The notes under the pieces: model-generated
Told to the model about the DNA's origin: nothing
What the model saw: only the letters and a program-made list of their open reading frames with translations
Database searches by the model: none
Translations under genes and position numbers: made by a program
Origin: Rosellinia necatrix
Lineage: Eukaryota; Ascomycota; Sordariomycetes; Xylariales; Xylariaceae
Length of the DNA: 64,000 bases
Reading direction: 5' to 3'
Assembly: GCA_021209875.1 (NCBI GenBank)
Contig: JAGYVD010000006.1
Span: 806,001-870,000, forward strand
In this document: positions 10,891 to 21,969 of the stretch, piece by piece
Numbering within the stretch: position 1 is the stretch's first letter
Layout: the number at the start of each line of letters is the position of its first letter

Positions 10891-12472
10891 TCAGACTAAC
10901 CAGTCGTCCACACTAAGCGGGAAGTATTCATATAATTCTTCGTCTTCTTCTCCCGGACTACCCCCCATGGCATTGTTTGTTAATGTCCGCTGTATTCGTG
11001 GGCTCGTTAAAGAATCGGTGGTAGAGCGATTGTTTGGGCTGCGTTCGTCTTCCGAAAGCGATAAATTAATCGGGGCGGACACCATAGACGACGAATTCTT
11101 CATATTCTTATCCCAGTGGGATACCTTACTGGGGCTTTCATGACCCCATCCTGGCACAGGCGGCCTATTCATATTCGGTGACAGAGCCATCCTTTTAGCT
11201 GGATGCTGCTGTACGTTTTGTCCATGTGATTGCGTCGGGGTGGAAACCCAGTCGCTTGGTCGAGCATTATTGACCGACGAATATTGATTCAGACCTTGTG
11301 ACGAGTCTGTCTTCTCCGTCTTAAAGTTGGGCGTCGGCGCAGCACTCGCATCGCTTTGCGTACGAGCCCTCTCGCCGTTGTTTTGTATCTTCTTCTCTCC
11401 CGTAAGAGGGACATCCTTTTTACTGTCGAAATTCCGGGGACTCCGCCCACGCACAATCACTGGGCCGCTCTGAATATCGGCAATTTTCATCATTTCGCCG
11501 CCGGCCTTCATCTTTCCTAGCAGGCTGATCTGCACGACGTAATGCTGTTGCAGGCCTTTGCGGCGTCCGTTGTTCGCCGTGGCGCTCTTAAACTGCAAGC
11601 GTTTCCACGAAACGGGTAAACTGACCCGGTGACCATCGACTTCTTGGCCTCCACTTAAATCTAATAGAATCTTAGGCGGCGCACCCTGTACCTTGGTTTC
11701 CTGGCCCTCGCCGAGGGCGGGATTGTTGCTCTTCCACGGTATGCTAATGACCTCAGTCGGCTTACCCTCGATGCTCTCGATGGCCGAAATGGAGGCGTAA
11801 AATTCGATTATGGGAATCGCACGGCCTTGCTCGTTCATGACCTGCGTGCAATGCCTTGGCATGGTGATCTGCCCCGAGCATTGCCAAAGATTCCGGCGGT
11901 AGCACGTCAATTCGAGGGGGCGGCCTGTCGTCTCCCCCCCGAATACGTCTTCGGCCACGAAAAACATACCATATAATTCGGCGGTCATGGTCACCTCGGA
12001 GTACGCACCCAGGCCATCATCCAAAGGCGTTGCCTTGACGGCGGTGGCAGAGAAGCCGAGCAGTTTGTCGTCGGGCTGCTGGGGCGAAGAACCTTCGTCG
12101 TGCAAGGCTTCGGGATTTGGCGTGGTCTCATAAGGCCTTGAATAATTGAAGGGGTCCTCGAAAGTGGTTGTAAATGTATCAAAATCGACCGACGGCGTGA
12201 AGGTGAAGGGAGGGATATTCCCATTGACGCTTTCCCTGCCCGGATGTTCAGTATCATGTGCACGACAGAGAGAGATCTGCCGTCCTTTCACAGCCTGGCC
12301 CCTTGTCGAGGCAAAGGGAGCATCCATCTGCCGGACCGACTTACAGCATAGCGTCGTCAAAATTTATCTCGGGATCAAAGCCTTCGATTCCGAGCCCCTG
12401 ACCGGCCATGGCGGGATTCAGTCCTATGGCATCACCAAGACCAGGCGCCGGCATCGAGTTGAAAGCGGCCAT
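10891..12472 (-). CDS. ron1: Ndt80/PhoG-like transcription factor, cluster regulator RON1-like
   Basis: Two exons: 12472-12345 and 12235-10891, joined by a 109-nt intron (GTAAGT...CAG), giving 490 aa. The start codon is the first ATG after an upstream in-frame stop and gives MAAFNSMPAPGLGD. The Ndt80/PhoG DNA-binding domain covers roughly residues 125-315, with blocks such as LTCYRRNLWQCSG, ILLDLSGGQEVDGHRVSLPV, GLQQHYVVQISLLGKM and SGPVIVRGRSPRNF. The C-terminal part is Ser/Asn/Pro-rich and disordered-looking, ending in an acidic EEDEELYEYFPLSVDDWLV segment that could activate transcription. In T. reesei the orthologue RON1 controls the GlcNAc genes. Its location between hexokinase and nag3 supports the same role. 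The reading frame is intact. Confidence 0.93.
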
Positions 12473-12540
12473 CGCATCGTAGGGGCTGAGGGCCCCTCCG
12501 GTTTGGTGGTCGTCCGGAAGTCCGACACAGACACAGCCGC

Positions 12541-12600
12541 GAGAGGTCCTGCGAGAGGTCCTGCGAGAGATCCTGCGAGAGATCCCGCGAGAGGTCCCGA
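12541..12600. repeat. 12-bp minisatellite in the RON1 5' leader
   Basis: Five units of GAGAGGTCCTGC with G/A and T/C changes between copies, lying 69 nt upstream of the RON1 start codon. On the minus strand it would be in the leader or proximal promoter. Confidence 0.9.
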
Positions 12601-13069
12601 GACGAGGTTGGGAGCTGCTCCGGTTCCGGTGGATTTCGCGACAAAAAAGGGCTTGTGGACAGCCGGAGACCGAAAGTGTTCAATTCGGGGCGGCGGCGGC
12701 GGCGTCGAATGGCGGGCGGTGCGGTGCGAAGGCGGGCGTGGACCAGCGGCTCGTTGCTCGCGACGGGCGCAGGATGGCTGGGTATGTCGTAATGATGGGA
12801 TGAAGGGCGTTGTGTGGTGTTGGTGCGGCTTCGCGCGGGCGGGCGCAAACGGAAAATCGAACAGGCCAGACTGGACGGCTGGAGAGAGCTGGAAAGCTGG
12901 AGAGCTACACTAGACAGAATAGTCTCCGCCGAAGGAGAGCGGGTGTGGGCACTCGGGGGTGGAGAATCTCAGGATCTGGCGATCACTCGCGCGGCCTGCG
13001 CTGGGCACCACCTAAACATGTAATAAACCTCGACCGACCCGGGGTCTAGCTAGGCGACAGGGGAGAGGG

Positions 13070-13160
13070 CAGTGGGTGCGCAGCGGGTGCGCAGCGGGTG
13101 CGCAGCGGGTGCGCAGCGGGTGGTGCGCAGTGGATGTACAGTGGATGTACAGTGGATGCG
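13070..13160. repeat. 11-bp GC-rich minisatellite, unit GTGCGCAGCGG
   Basis: Four near-perfect copies of GTGCGCAGCGG pass into a degenerate array of AGTGGATGTAC units, seen directly. Confidence 0.9.
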
Positions 13161-13436
13161 CGGTAGAAGGCCAGGCAGGAGACAGCGGGTATCATTGGTA
13201 CGAAACTTGGAACTTTAGCGATGGCCTGCTGCACGAAGAAGCCAGTCGGATGGGTTCAATCATACTTCTGTCAGGTACCTACGTGTGCGTCGGCTACCTA
13301 CAGGCACCTATCAGGAAGTGCAGATAAGCAACAAGTATAGTACAGCGCGACATGCCGGGACTGGCCGAGACAATGCCTACCTACCTACAGGTTCTTAATC
13401 TCCCATCACCTGAGTACTTACCTATGTACCTAGGTA

Positions 13437-13530
13437 TGTAGTAGTAGGTAGTAGTAGTAGTAGTAGTAGCAGTAGGTAGGAGGAGGAGGAGGAGTAGTAG
13501 TAGTAGTAGAGGTAGTAGTAGTAGGTACGA
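13437..13530. repeat. GTA/GGA trinucleotide microsatellite
   Basis: Runs of GTA broken by GTAGGT and GGA triplets, seen directly. Confidence 0.85.
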
Positions 13531-13949
13531 GGTAGCGCAAGGACGGACAGGCCGTGTGTTATCTTAACGATACGAAAAGGAGAGGCCGAAGGGTTTGGGG
13601 AGGTTGCATACTGACAAGGCCCCTTGATAACAACAGCCTCTTCCTAACTACCTAACCTTCACCACCTTTGATAATACTTGATGGAGGGGGGGGGGAAGGG
13701 GTGCTAGAGGTAGGTAGATATTGTAATCCTCGGGGACGGGCGGGAAGATAAGGGACGTCACGGCGGTGGGTGCAGGTAGTTTATCTAGAGGGAGTTTATC
13801 TGCTAGCAAATGCCTACCTAAGCAGTTGATATGTATGCAGGTATGCAGGTATGTAGGTGAGTAGGCACTGGCTCGGTGCAGGCTGCAACGGGTCGGCACC
13901 GATCGGTGGGGGTTTGTGTGTGATGGTGAGTGCGGAAGCACTTACACAT

Positions 13950-14067
13950 ACCTACTCCTCACCTACCTCCCTACCTACCTCCCTACCTACCTCCCTACTC
14001 ACCTCCCTACCTACCTCCCTACTCACCTCCCTACCTACCTCCCTACTCACCTACCTACCCACCTACC
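13950..14067. repeat. Minisatellite of CCTACCTACCT and CCCTACTCACCT units
   Basis: A higher-order tandem array in which CCTACCTACCTC blocks alternate with CCTACTCACCTC blocks. It seems to have grown from the dispersed CCTA/TAGG motif of this genome. Confidence 0.88.
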
Positions 14068-14863
14068 ACTGTAATGGTGGGTGACTCTTTTCATTCTCAC
14101 CTTCTGCAAAGGCACAACTCTTAGTGGGGGGAGAGAGCGGCTAGAGGCTGGATTTTGGAAGAGGGTTAGCATCGGTGATTCATATACAGATAACTACATT
14201 GGTAGGTAGGTAAGTAAGTAGACAGTAGGTGGGTAGGGTAGGTATCGTGAGCTGCTCAATGTCTGCTGTGTACATACAATAAGTACACTACTACCTAACC
14301 CACCCCCTAACCCAGGAAGACCCAGGTATGCATCTACCTTGTTCTCGATAGTATGTACATGTTTAATGTAGGTGCTTGAATGGGCTCACACAGGACCAAG
14401 GACATTTCACCAGAATAGGCTTAGCGACCACTGCAGGTGGCTTGAAGCCGCCCTTCGGATGCCCCGCGCCCGCCCTGTAGCGTGCTGGAATCCGGGGCAG
14501 CGGCGACTAATGGGGGAATGTCTTCTGTCACTCATTCGCCAGGTCTGGTCCCTCGGTCCTTCTTCAGACATCCAATTGCGCCGGCGTCGAAGGTCACGAT
14601 GCCTCCCTATGCGTCCGAAATCACATAATGGTTCCGCGGCTCATCTATCACTGCCTGCACTCGGAGATTGGCAACAAGATGCGATGCGGCATATCCCGGG
14701 CCGGCAATGCGGCCGCGAGGCGCCAGCGTTGCTATTTTCGCGGATGGATTGGCTGCGTCACAGCCGAAGGGGCTGAAGTAAAATTAGAAGGGGGGCCGAA
14801 GGATCGTACCATCTTAACCGCCGAACTGTTTTCTCAGCCTTCCAAGCAAGAGCTCTCGGTTGG

Positions 14864-14898
14864 GCCCCTGGTTGAGCCCTTGGTTGAGCCCTTGGTTG
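14864..14898. repeat. 12-bp triplication, unit CTTGGTTGAGCC
   Basis: Three consecutive copies with one change, just beyond the stop codon of the GH3 gene. Confidence 0.75.
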
Positions 14899-14910
14899 TG
14901 GGAATTGGGG

Positions 14911-17900
14911 CTACCTATGCACCGAGACTTTTGAGAATCTGAACAAAACATTTTGCTTCATCATGCCGTAAAACGAAACCCGTCCATAGTAAATACGAAG
15001 ACTATCCATGAGGACCCTGAAAATTGAGCGTTGCATTCCGCTCGTAGAATGATCAACAAACCAATTACCCATCTCCAAGTTATTTAAACCATGTATATAC
15101 AAAATCCCGTGCTCATTTAACTGAGATCGAGCCACTAGAGACTTGCGCGTTAATATGTTGGCCAGGGGTGGGTGAATTTCAAAGGGCTCGCTCCCACTTA
15201 CGTGTTCGGGTGAATTCGTCACCTCATCAAATGTCTGCTGCACCTCGAACCCCATGGGTAGAAAGAGTTCGTGTGTCTCGTCCGGGACCTGGCTTTTGTC
15301 AGCTAAGTCATACTCGCTATGTGAACTAACAGTCCTCACCCAGCTTAATACGCTCTTTGTAGACTTCTGTGACTTGTTCTGCCGGACCCCCATAAACACC
15401 AGCCCTTGCAAGACGAGGCTCAATTGCGCCGTCGTCGGCACTATCGGAGCGATAATGCCGCCAACCTCTTGATTCCCAGGAATGTGTAGAGAGGGGATAT
15501 ACGCCGATAGGCGACTTGCTTTGCTGCATATGATGACAACTCCTAGTACGTTGTCTAGTGCCGCCTTGGCTCTGACCACGCCACAGTACTGGTCTTGTAA
15601 AGCGGATCGATAGAGTTCGACAATCTCGGGCCCCGAATGCGCTGCGACAAGAGCCAGAACCGAGTCACCATTATCCATGGATTTGATTAAGTCAAAACTA
15701 ATATTGGCCCGTTGGAGACTTTGTAACAAGCCTTCTGGGGCGGACCAAGACCCAAGATCCTCAATCACCATGTTGGCCAGTCGCTTGGGAAACTGCGTGT
15801 CCCAACCGATGTTATCAAACCAACTCCTAGTGCTGCCGGTCTCGTCGGCCGGTACGCCGGGGAATATCCCTGGGTACGCAAGTCCGAGTTGGATCTTTTT
15901 GATTCCCGATTTCTGTAACAAGGCCCGCATAGCCCGTCGATGTAGAGATCTGCCGACAGAGACATTTCGCTTCGCGGGATCGACGAATATTGCCCCGATT
16001 ATGGCAACACCTTTGATGAAGTACGTCGCTATGAAGCCATACAACATGTTTGTGCTGCTGTTTCGAACAACAAAATGAGACTCTTCGAAGTTCGAATCAT
16101 GCAGCTCGAAGGATGCGGCGGTAGTGGCGATGTATGGGAGACTTGGTGTGCTTGACCTTGCCAATGTTCTAAGTAGTTCGTTGAGGCCGTGTTCGTCCCG
16201 GTTTCGCTCGTAGTTCTCAACAAGCCACTGCTGCCTTGTTTTTGTCACCTTTTTGCTCTTCCTCATGGTGCCCGGCATAGAGCCTTGCGGAACAAATTCT
16301 CCGTACAAGGCTCGCACGAGTGAAGCCATCGCGGTTTCGGTGAAATCAAATGTGCAGACATAGGTGCCGATCGTTTTTTCCATCGCGAAGTCATACGGCG
16401 AGCTGACTGCCACCACAATGAGTGACTTTTTCTGCCCTGTTCCGCGAAGCATATGGCACATTGTGGCCACATGCTTCGTGAAGCCGTTTTGATACATGTT
16501 CCGGTTGGCGTCTGCCGTAACTATGATGATAGCGGATGCTCTATTGATGAGATTCTCATGCACTAATTGCATCAGCTGGTGTGTTCCGGGGAGAGTTGGG
16601 TTCAGTTTCTTACCTGGTCTAAGACCGTTGGCTGTGTACGAGGTATGAAGAAGCTTTCCGTTACGGATACGCGCTAGAGATTTGCCAAACTCTCGAAAGA
16701 CGCCTTCTCCGGTCATAATTGTTCCTCGTTCTTGATGAATCCATTTCTCATGTAGGGATGACAGTTTTCCGATGCCTTTCTCGATCATGTTTTTTGTTGC
16801 GGCGGAGGCAGGTAAGGGCTTCACTAGTGGAGTTAGCAATAACAACTCCTCCCCCTGTAGCAAGTTTTCTGACAGAGGGAGAAGATTGTCCTTATCTCGC
16901 ACCACTGTGATGGACTGGTCATAAGCCGTTTGTGACAAAGAAAGATGAGATGGATGTATCTTCGACAACAACGATAGTCCTGGGGGGTTGAGGGCCCTTT
17001 CCCATGAGGTGCAGCTATTTTTGAGTTTGAGAACTCGTCGCAGTGACGTGTAGATCCGTTTCTTAGAGATAATGCCGTTCTCAATGCCCAGTTTCAAGCC
17101 GGATATGGCTTCTAATTGGATATCATGTGCCCGGCAGAGAAGAATCAGGTCATTTCCTGCTTCAACAGCCATGACAGTGCCACCCTTGACGCCATATTCC
17201 TGGATAAGTGATTGCATCTCCAGGCACTCCGATATAGCAACGCCCTTGAACCCTAGGTCATTCCTTAATAAATCATCAACAACTTGGTCCGAGAGACAGG
17301 CATGTGTCACGTTCATGCCAGCATTTTGTATTCCACAACCTCCTATAAACATAGCATCCAGGCGTCCAGCGGCTACCGCGTTCCTGAAAGGAACTAGAGC
17401 GCTGAGGCTAAGTTCTTCCAATGTTTGCGTGATGATAGGCATGTCTAAGCTAGAGCCGAGGAAGTCAAGATTACCGTATGAAGGGAAATGCTTGCCGCAT
17501 GTAGCTATGCCGGCATCTTTATAACCGTTGATGGTTGCGATGCAGTATTGTGATGCCTCTTGTGGGTCGTCACCGGTCGTTCGTACTCCAAGGGGTTGAT
17601 GCCGAGCGTTGGTCAAGACGTCTAAGACGGGGCCTAGAACGAGGTTAACACCAACTGCAGATATCTCGGTAGCCGTCGCTTTTGCTACAGTGTACGCCAG
17701 CTCGGGGCTACCAGTAGCGGCAATCCCCATGGCACTAGGGAATTGGCATATGTAGTCCTCATCGAATAGACTGTTGACGCCTCCATTTTCTTGGTCAACG
17801 GCGATTAGAAGAGGCTGTGGGTGTCCAGCCTGGTGAGCTATAGTTTGAAGCTCTTGGACAAGGGCGGCCGTCTGTTCGGCCGCTACACATATACATCTTC

Positions 17901-18267
17901 GAATCAGTATTGGGACATGGCCACCACGGAAGCCCGCGGAAGGGACCGGTCTCAGTGCGGCTCGACTGGATGGGGGTTGGGGAGGTACATTTGAGATTCT
18001 TGGCTGTCAGAATAATGGAGCCGAGATAATGATTCTCAATTAGGTTCCTGATGGGGGGGGTCACTTCGGTGCCATCCCATCCCATGATCAGCATCTGACC
18101 AATGGCCCTATCCACGGGGTGTTAGTGAGCTACGGGTGCTTCGCCCGCGAACCCGGCCGGGGAGACCGGAGAGGCCGGGGCGGCCGGGGCGGCCGGGCAA
18201 CGGAGGGGTCCACGTACCGGTCGAGGTCCTGCCAGAGCGGATCAAGCTCGCCATCCTGCCTCGCCAT
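14911..18267 (-). CDS. nag3: GH3 beta-N-acetylglucosaminidase-like protein fused to GNAT-like region
   Basis: Three exons: 18267-18218, 18107-17989 and 17882-14911, giving 1046 aa. Introns of 110 and 106 nt have GTACGT/TAG and GTACCT/TAG borders. The first exon encodes MARQDGELDPLWQDLDR; ATG 18321 is also in frame. Residues about 20-400 are a GH3 (NagZ-like) domain with IGQMLIMGWDG, AVDQENGGVNSL, GKHFPSYGN and GVAISECLEM. The family should release GlcNAc from chitin-derived oligomers. Two active-site points are unusual: the D-x-H dyad of NagZ proteins is not seen (SSL at 200-202), and Glu275 stands where the Asp nucleophile is expected. From about residue 640 a GNAT-like acetyltransferase fold appears (AIIGAIFVDPAKRNVSVGRS). 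No signal peptide is evident, suggesting intracellular action. The frame is intact. Confidence 0.9.
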
Positions 18268-20110
18268 GCTGCTCCTACTAGTACGCGGTGGTCTGGAGGT
18301 GAGGGCGGAGGACGTGTTCACTATTCCCGTCTTAGTGGAGCGGGACGCTTACGGGCACGGTACGGCAGCTCCAAGGTCAAAGCAAACAACATCAGCCATT
18401 CAGAGGGTTGGAGCACGGTGCTACGATGGAAATAAGCGTGTGTCGCCGATCCGTGAAGATTTGCGAACTGCGGTTTGGGGCACGGGAACGTCCGCTGTTG
18501 TTCACACGAGGCAGGCCATATTAGGTAAACACTGCAGAGTCGTGTACCTGGAACTATCCCTGGAAGGCAGGCTGCTTGGTCGCAAGCTGAGGGCTCGCTC
18601 GATAACAGGCAGGCAGGCAGGCAGGTACCCAGGTACCCAAGTACCGCACCTGGTCACGAGACACTGGCAGCTGTCTCTACTCCATTGTCAACAGCCGACA
18701 GCATCAGCAGCTTCAAGGTCCGGGGATGTTTTGGGGGCGAGAGAAGAACTCGCTCGTGATTGGGCAATTGCTGGTCAGACTGGGCAGGTATCACCGTATC
18801 AGTCCGTCTCCTCCTGCCAGCTCCTGCCATGCGCATAGCAGCCTATCTCTTATCTCACCGAGTGGAGAGCACCTGGGCGCCTGGGGGCAGATTGGGGGGA
18901 AATAGGACGGACGGGAGTGGGTGGCCGGCCGAGGAGGGTTCTTCCCTCCCGCATTGGCGAGCTTATGTAATGCGCCTTGCCTTTGACGCCTCCGCTTTGA
19001 CGCTCGGCTGGATTCGGCCTAATCTGCCCCGCGAATCCCACCAAATCTTCAGACCTTCCGCTTCCGCCACACCACAGTAGATACCTAGAGGTAGGTGCCT
19101 GGGCGCGGTGATTTGCATCCGACCTGCCCGGAATCTGGTGGCTTGCCACGCCGTTTTTCCCTCCTCCTCCTCCTCCTCCTCCTCTTCCCCTCCTCCACTC
19201 CTCCACTCCTCCTTTCTCGGCACACTGCCCTGTGCTCCGCAACGTTACGTTCATCGACCCAACCAACACCACCAATGAGGGGCCGGCGTGGCCGGTGGGC
19301 TGTTGGAGCCTCATCCGAGACACGACCTGCCCAGAGACCTACCAACCAGTGCCACTATAGCACAATGCTATGGTCGCATTCCGCATAGTAGTGATGTATG
19401 TGATGTAGTAGTGTAAGGACGTGCATGCCCCCCGACACACGTCAGATAGATGAATGCGATGGACTCCCGACTGGTGCCATGTCGTCGGCGAATCAGCAGG
19501 CTGCCATACCTCGACGGTTTCGTCTCGAGGAGCAGTAACCGCGGCCCTGTCGCCATTGGCTGGTAATTCGGTCTATGCTAGCCAGTCCTTTGGCTCACAT
19601 GGCCAATCCTTTCGCCGCTCGACGTTTTCAACTGGCACCAGTCCAACCACAAGGTTATCGGGAGGAGGGTTACAGTCACACGTAAATCCATTCCCGTCAC
19701 GACCAGTCTCACTGCTCATTGACCGAAGTGCCACACACAGAGTTCACATCCCAACGCCCCCCACCACGATGGTTTCCCAGGAGTGTGGGTGTCGATGTCA
19801 GCGGCGTGCTAGTGCCGCTATCATTCACTAGTAGTGCCCTTTGGTGGAGAGATTGGGCCACTCCGGCCCTCTAACACCCAGTGTAAATGAGTCAGTCTGG
19901 TCAATGCCTTGACACTGTTGGTGCTGTGATATGGACAATAAGTATCTTAGGTACGCAGTCTCACCTTTCGTTGTGGTGTCTCGTTCATGGAGATCAAGAT
20001 ACTCGCCGAAGGGACCGCGGTCCTACTCCTTGACGCTACCTAGTACCATCTTCGAACCCCTTTCATACTATCCCTCATAGCCTCTTCGTTTGCTACTTGC
20101 TGGCTTCATC
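18268..20110. other. Divergent promoter region of nag3 and dac1
   Basis: About 1.8 kb separating two head-to-head cluster genes. No gene supported. A CGCAAAT word (minus strand, 18459-18465), the core of an Ndt80-type site, lies about 190 nt upstream of the nag3 start. CAGG/GGTACCCA short repeats lie at about 18605-18645 and a CTC-rich tract at about 19160-19210. Confidence 0.45.
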
Positions 20111-21500
20111 ATGCCCCACTCATTGCCCTCGTCGCCAAAGTCGGCGCCCAAAGATGGCCGGAATGGCATCACGAAATTCACCAACTGCCGTATCCTTCGA
20201 GGTAACTCATTGGTCAACGAAGACCTGTGGGTCGATTCCATCACGGGCAAAATTATCCCTAGTCAGGCTGCTTTCTACGACGATTTGATCCTCCCTGACA
20301 ACGTGGTTAACCTCGGCGGTCGTATACTGTCGCCCGGGCTGATTGAGTGCCAACTGAACGGGGCTTTTGGTTTCAACTTCTCGACGCTGCTCGAGCCCGC
20401 CGTTTACGCCAAGAAAATGAGAGAAGTGAACAGACGGCTAGTTGCCACCGGAGTGACGTCCTATATGCCAACGATTACGAGTCAACGGAGCGAGATTTAC
20501 AAGGCTGCCTTACCACATCTTGGCCCGTCGGGTGAATATCAGGTGGCAGAAGACGGGGCCGAGTCCGTGGGCGCGCACGTCGAAGGTCCCTTCCTAAACC
20601 CAACTAAAAACGGCATTCATGATGTTAGTGTTTTGCGACAGGCCGACAGCTTTGAGGATCTGGAATCCTGCTACGGAGTGGACAACCTTCATAGTGTGGA
20701 TGGGTACCGGCCTGCCGCAGTGAAGATGATCACAGCGGCTCCGGAGCTGGGGCAGATGACCGCTCTCATCCCAGAACTCACGCGCAGGGGCATCGTCTAC
20801 TCGATCGGACACTCTGAAGCAACATACGAGGAGGCATCGGTGGCTGTTGGCGCTGGCGCGACCATGATCACCCACTTGTTCAATGCGATGCGCCCACTAC
20901 ACCACCGCAACCCGGGTATTTTTGGTGTGCTAGGTATTGCTGAGAGTCAGCCACGGCCCTGGTTCGGCATTATCGCCGACGGCGAGCACCTTCACCCGAC
21001 TACCATCAAAATCGCGTTCAACGCGCATCCAGACGGCTTCATACTTGTCACAGATGCCATGCACCTCGTTGGACTGCCTGATGGCACATACCCGTGGACA
21101 AACGGGGATAGCGAAAGTGGAATCATTAAAAAGGGGCCGAAACTAATTCTCGAGGGGTCAGATCGTATTGCAGGGAGGTAAGTAAAAGTCCGACTAACGT
21201 GTTTTTTCGCACAAAGAGACTTAAAAAGTGCCTAACTAACAACATTGGCGCAGCTCAATTACGCTCATTGAATGTGTAAATAACTTCCTTAATTGGACTG
21301 GCGCTTCCATCCCGCAAGCCCTGAACGCTGTCACCTCAACGCCAGCCACCATGCTAGGTCTGCAGGGCACCAAGGGAACACTCAGCGAGGGCGCCGACGC
21401 CGACCTAGTCGTGTTTTCCGAGAATGTGAACGCCGAGGGTAGAAGCGAACTTGCCATCGACGAAGTCTGGAAATTTGGAACTAAGGTCTTTGGCTGCTAG
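20111..21500 (+). CDS. dac1: N-acetylglucosamine-6-phosphate deacetylase
   Basis: Removes the acetyl group of GlcNAc-6-phosphate to give GlcN-6-phosphate and acetate, feeding the deaminase at 417-1709. Two exons, 20111-21177 and 21254-21500, with a 76-nt intron (GTAAGT...CAG), give 437 aa, normal for NagA. Amidohydrolase features are present: AHVEGPFLN (metal-ligand Glu158), SIGHSEATYEE (His234), THLFNAM (His255) and LVTDAMHL (catalytic Asp315). The C-terminal exon carries PATMLGLQGTKGTLSEGADADLVVF in pieces typical of the family end. ATG 20090 is seven codons upstream in frame; 20111 (MPHSLPSSPK) is preferred because it is the more family-like start. The reading frame is complete. Confidence 0.95.
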
Positions 21501-21969
21501 GCCGAACCTATCATAGATACCCCTTGCATTGGCAGTTGCAAGGGGCGTGCGGATCGAGAAGAAGATACAGGATATACCCATTGCGTTGAAGAGAGAAGAG
21601 GTAGACTGCACGCCGGACAGGCACAGGAAATGATGAGAATGACGAGATCACGTTTGTATTCCAGAAACCCTTGCACCCTTTGTTGCAGGCATAAATTCCA
21701 TAGCAGCACGTTTTTAGCCCTGCATACAACCTAGGCCGGATATAGTCATCTGCATTGGTGGGAGTCACGCGGCGTTAAAACGTTATATACCCCGAACCAC
21801 GGGTTCGATGAGGCTACCGTTTTGTCTTGATATGAATATACACATACACACGCATATAAATATATATAAATATATACATACATACACCCATTAGAACCTA
21901 TCCGTTTCGGTCCGCTCTACCTGTTCTATCCGTTAACTCCATCCCATCCGTCATAATATTCGTATCCTT
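21501..21969. other. Convergent spacer between dac1 and helicase
   Basis: A 470-bp tail-to-tail spacer. It holds an AT-rich microsatellite of ATAC, ATAA and TATA units at about 21838-21890 and otherwise nothing recognisable. Confidence 0.6.

Larger units (their letters stand above)
12473..14910. other. RON1 promoter and nag3 3' flank, repeat-rich
   Basis: About 2.4 kb without a supported gene. It contains the RON1 promoter side, a 12-bp minisatellite (12541-12600), an 11-bp minisatellite (13070-13160), GTA-rich microsatellites (13437-13530), a CCTACCTACCT minisatellite (13950-14067) and a 12-bp triplication (14864-14898). Short ORFs over these repeats are products of the repeats. Confidence 0.5.

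Noticed and set aside
12432..12848. 138-codon minus-strand ORF overlapping RON1 exon 1
   Set aside because: It is in another frame and its DLSQ repeat comes from the 12-bp minisatellite. The RON1 frame is supported by splicing and the domain.
13941..14067. Possible CRISPR-like array of regular repeats
   Set aside because: Units are contiguous tandem repeats without unique spacers, and the host is a fungus.
16080..16100. GTTCGAATC word resembling a tRNA B box
   Set aside because: Lies inside the intact nag3 coding sequence, and no A box or cloverleaf can be formed around it.
18119..18838. 239-codon plus-strand ORF upstream of and antisense to nag3
   Set aside because: Overlaps nag3 exon 1 on the other strand and reads low-complexity Arg/Gly sequence. 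No domain.
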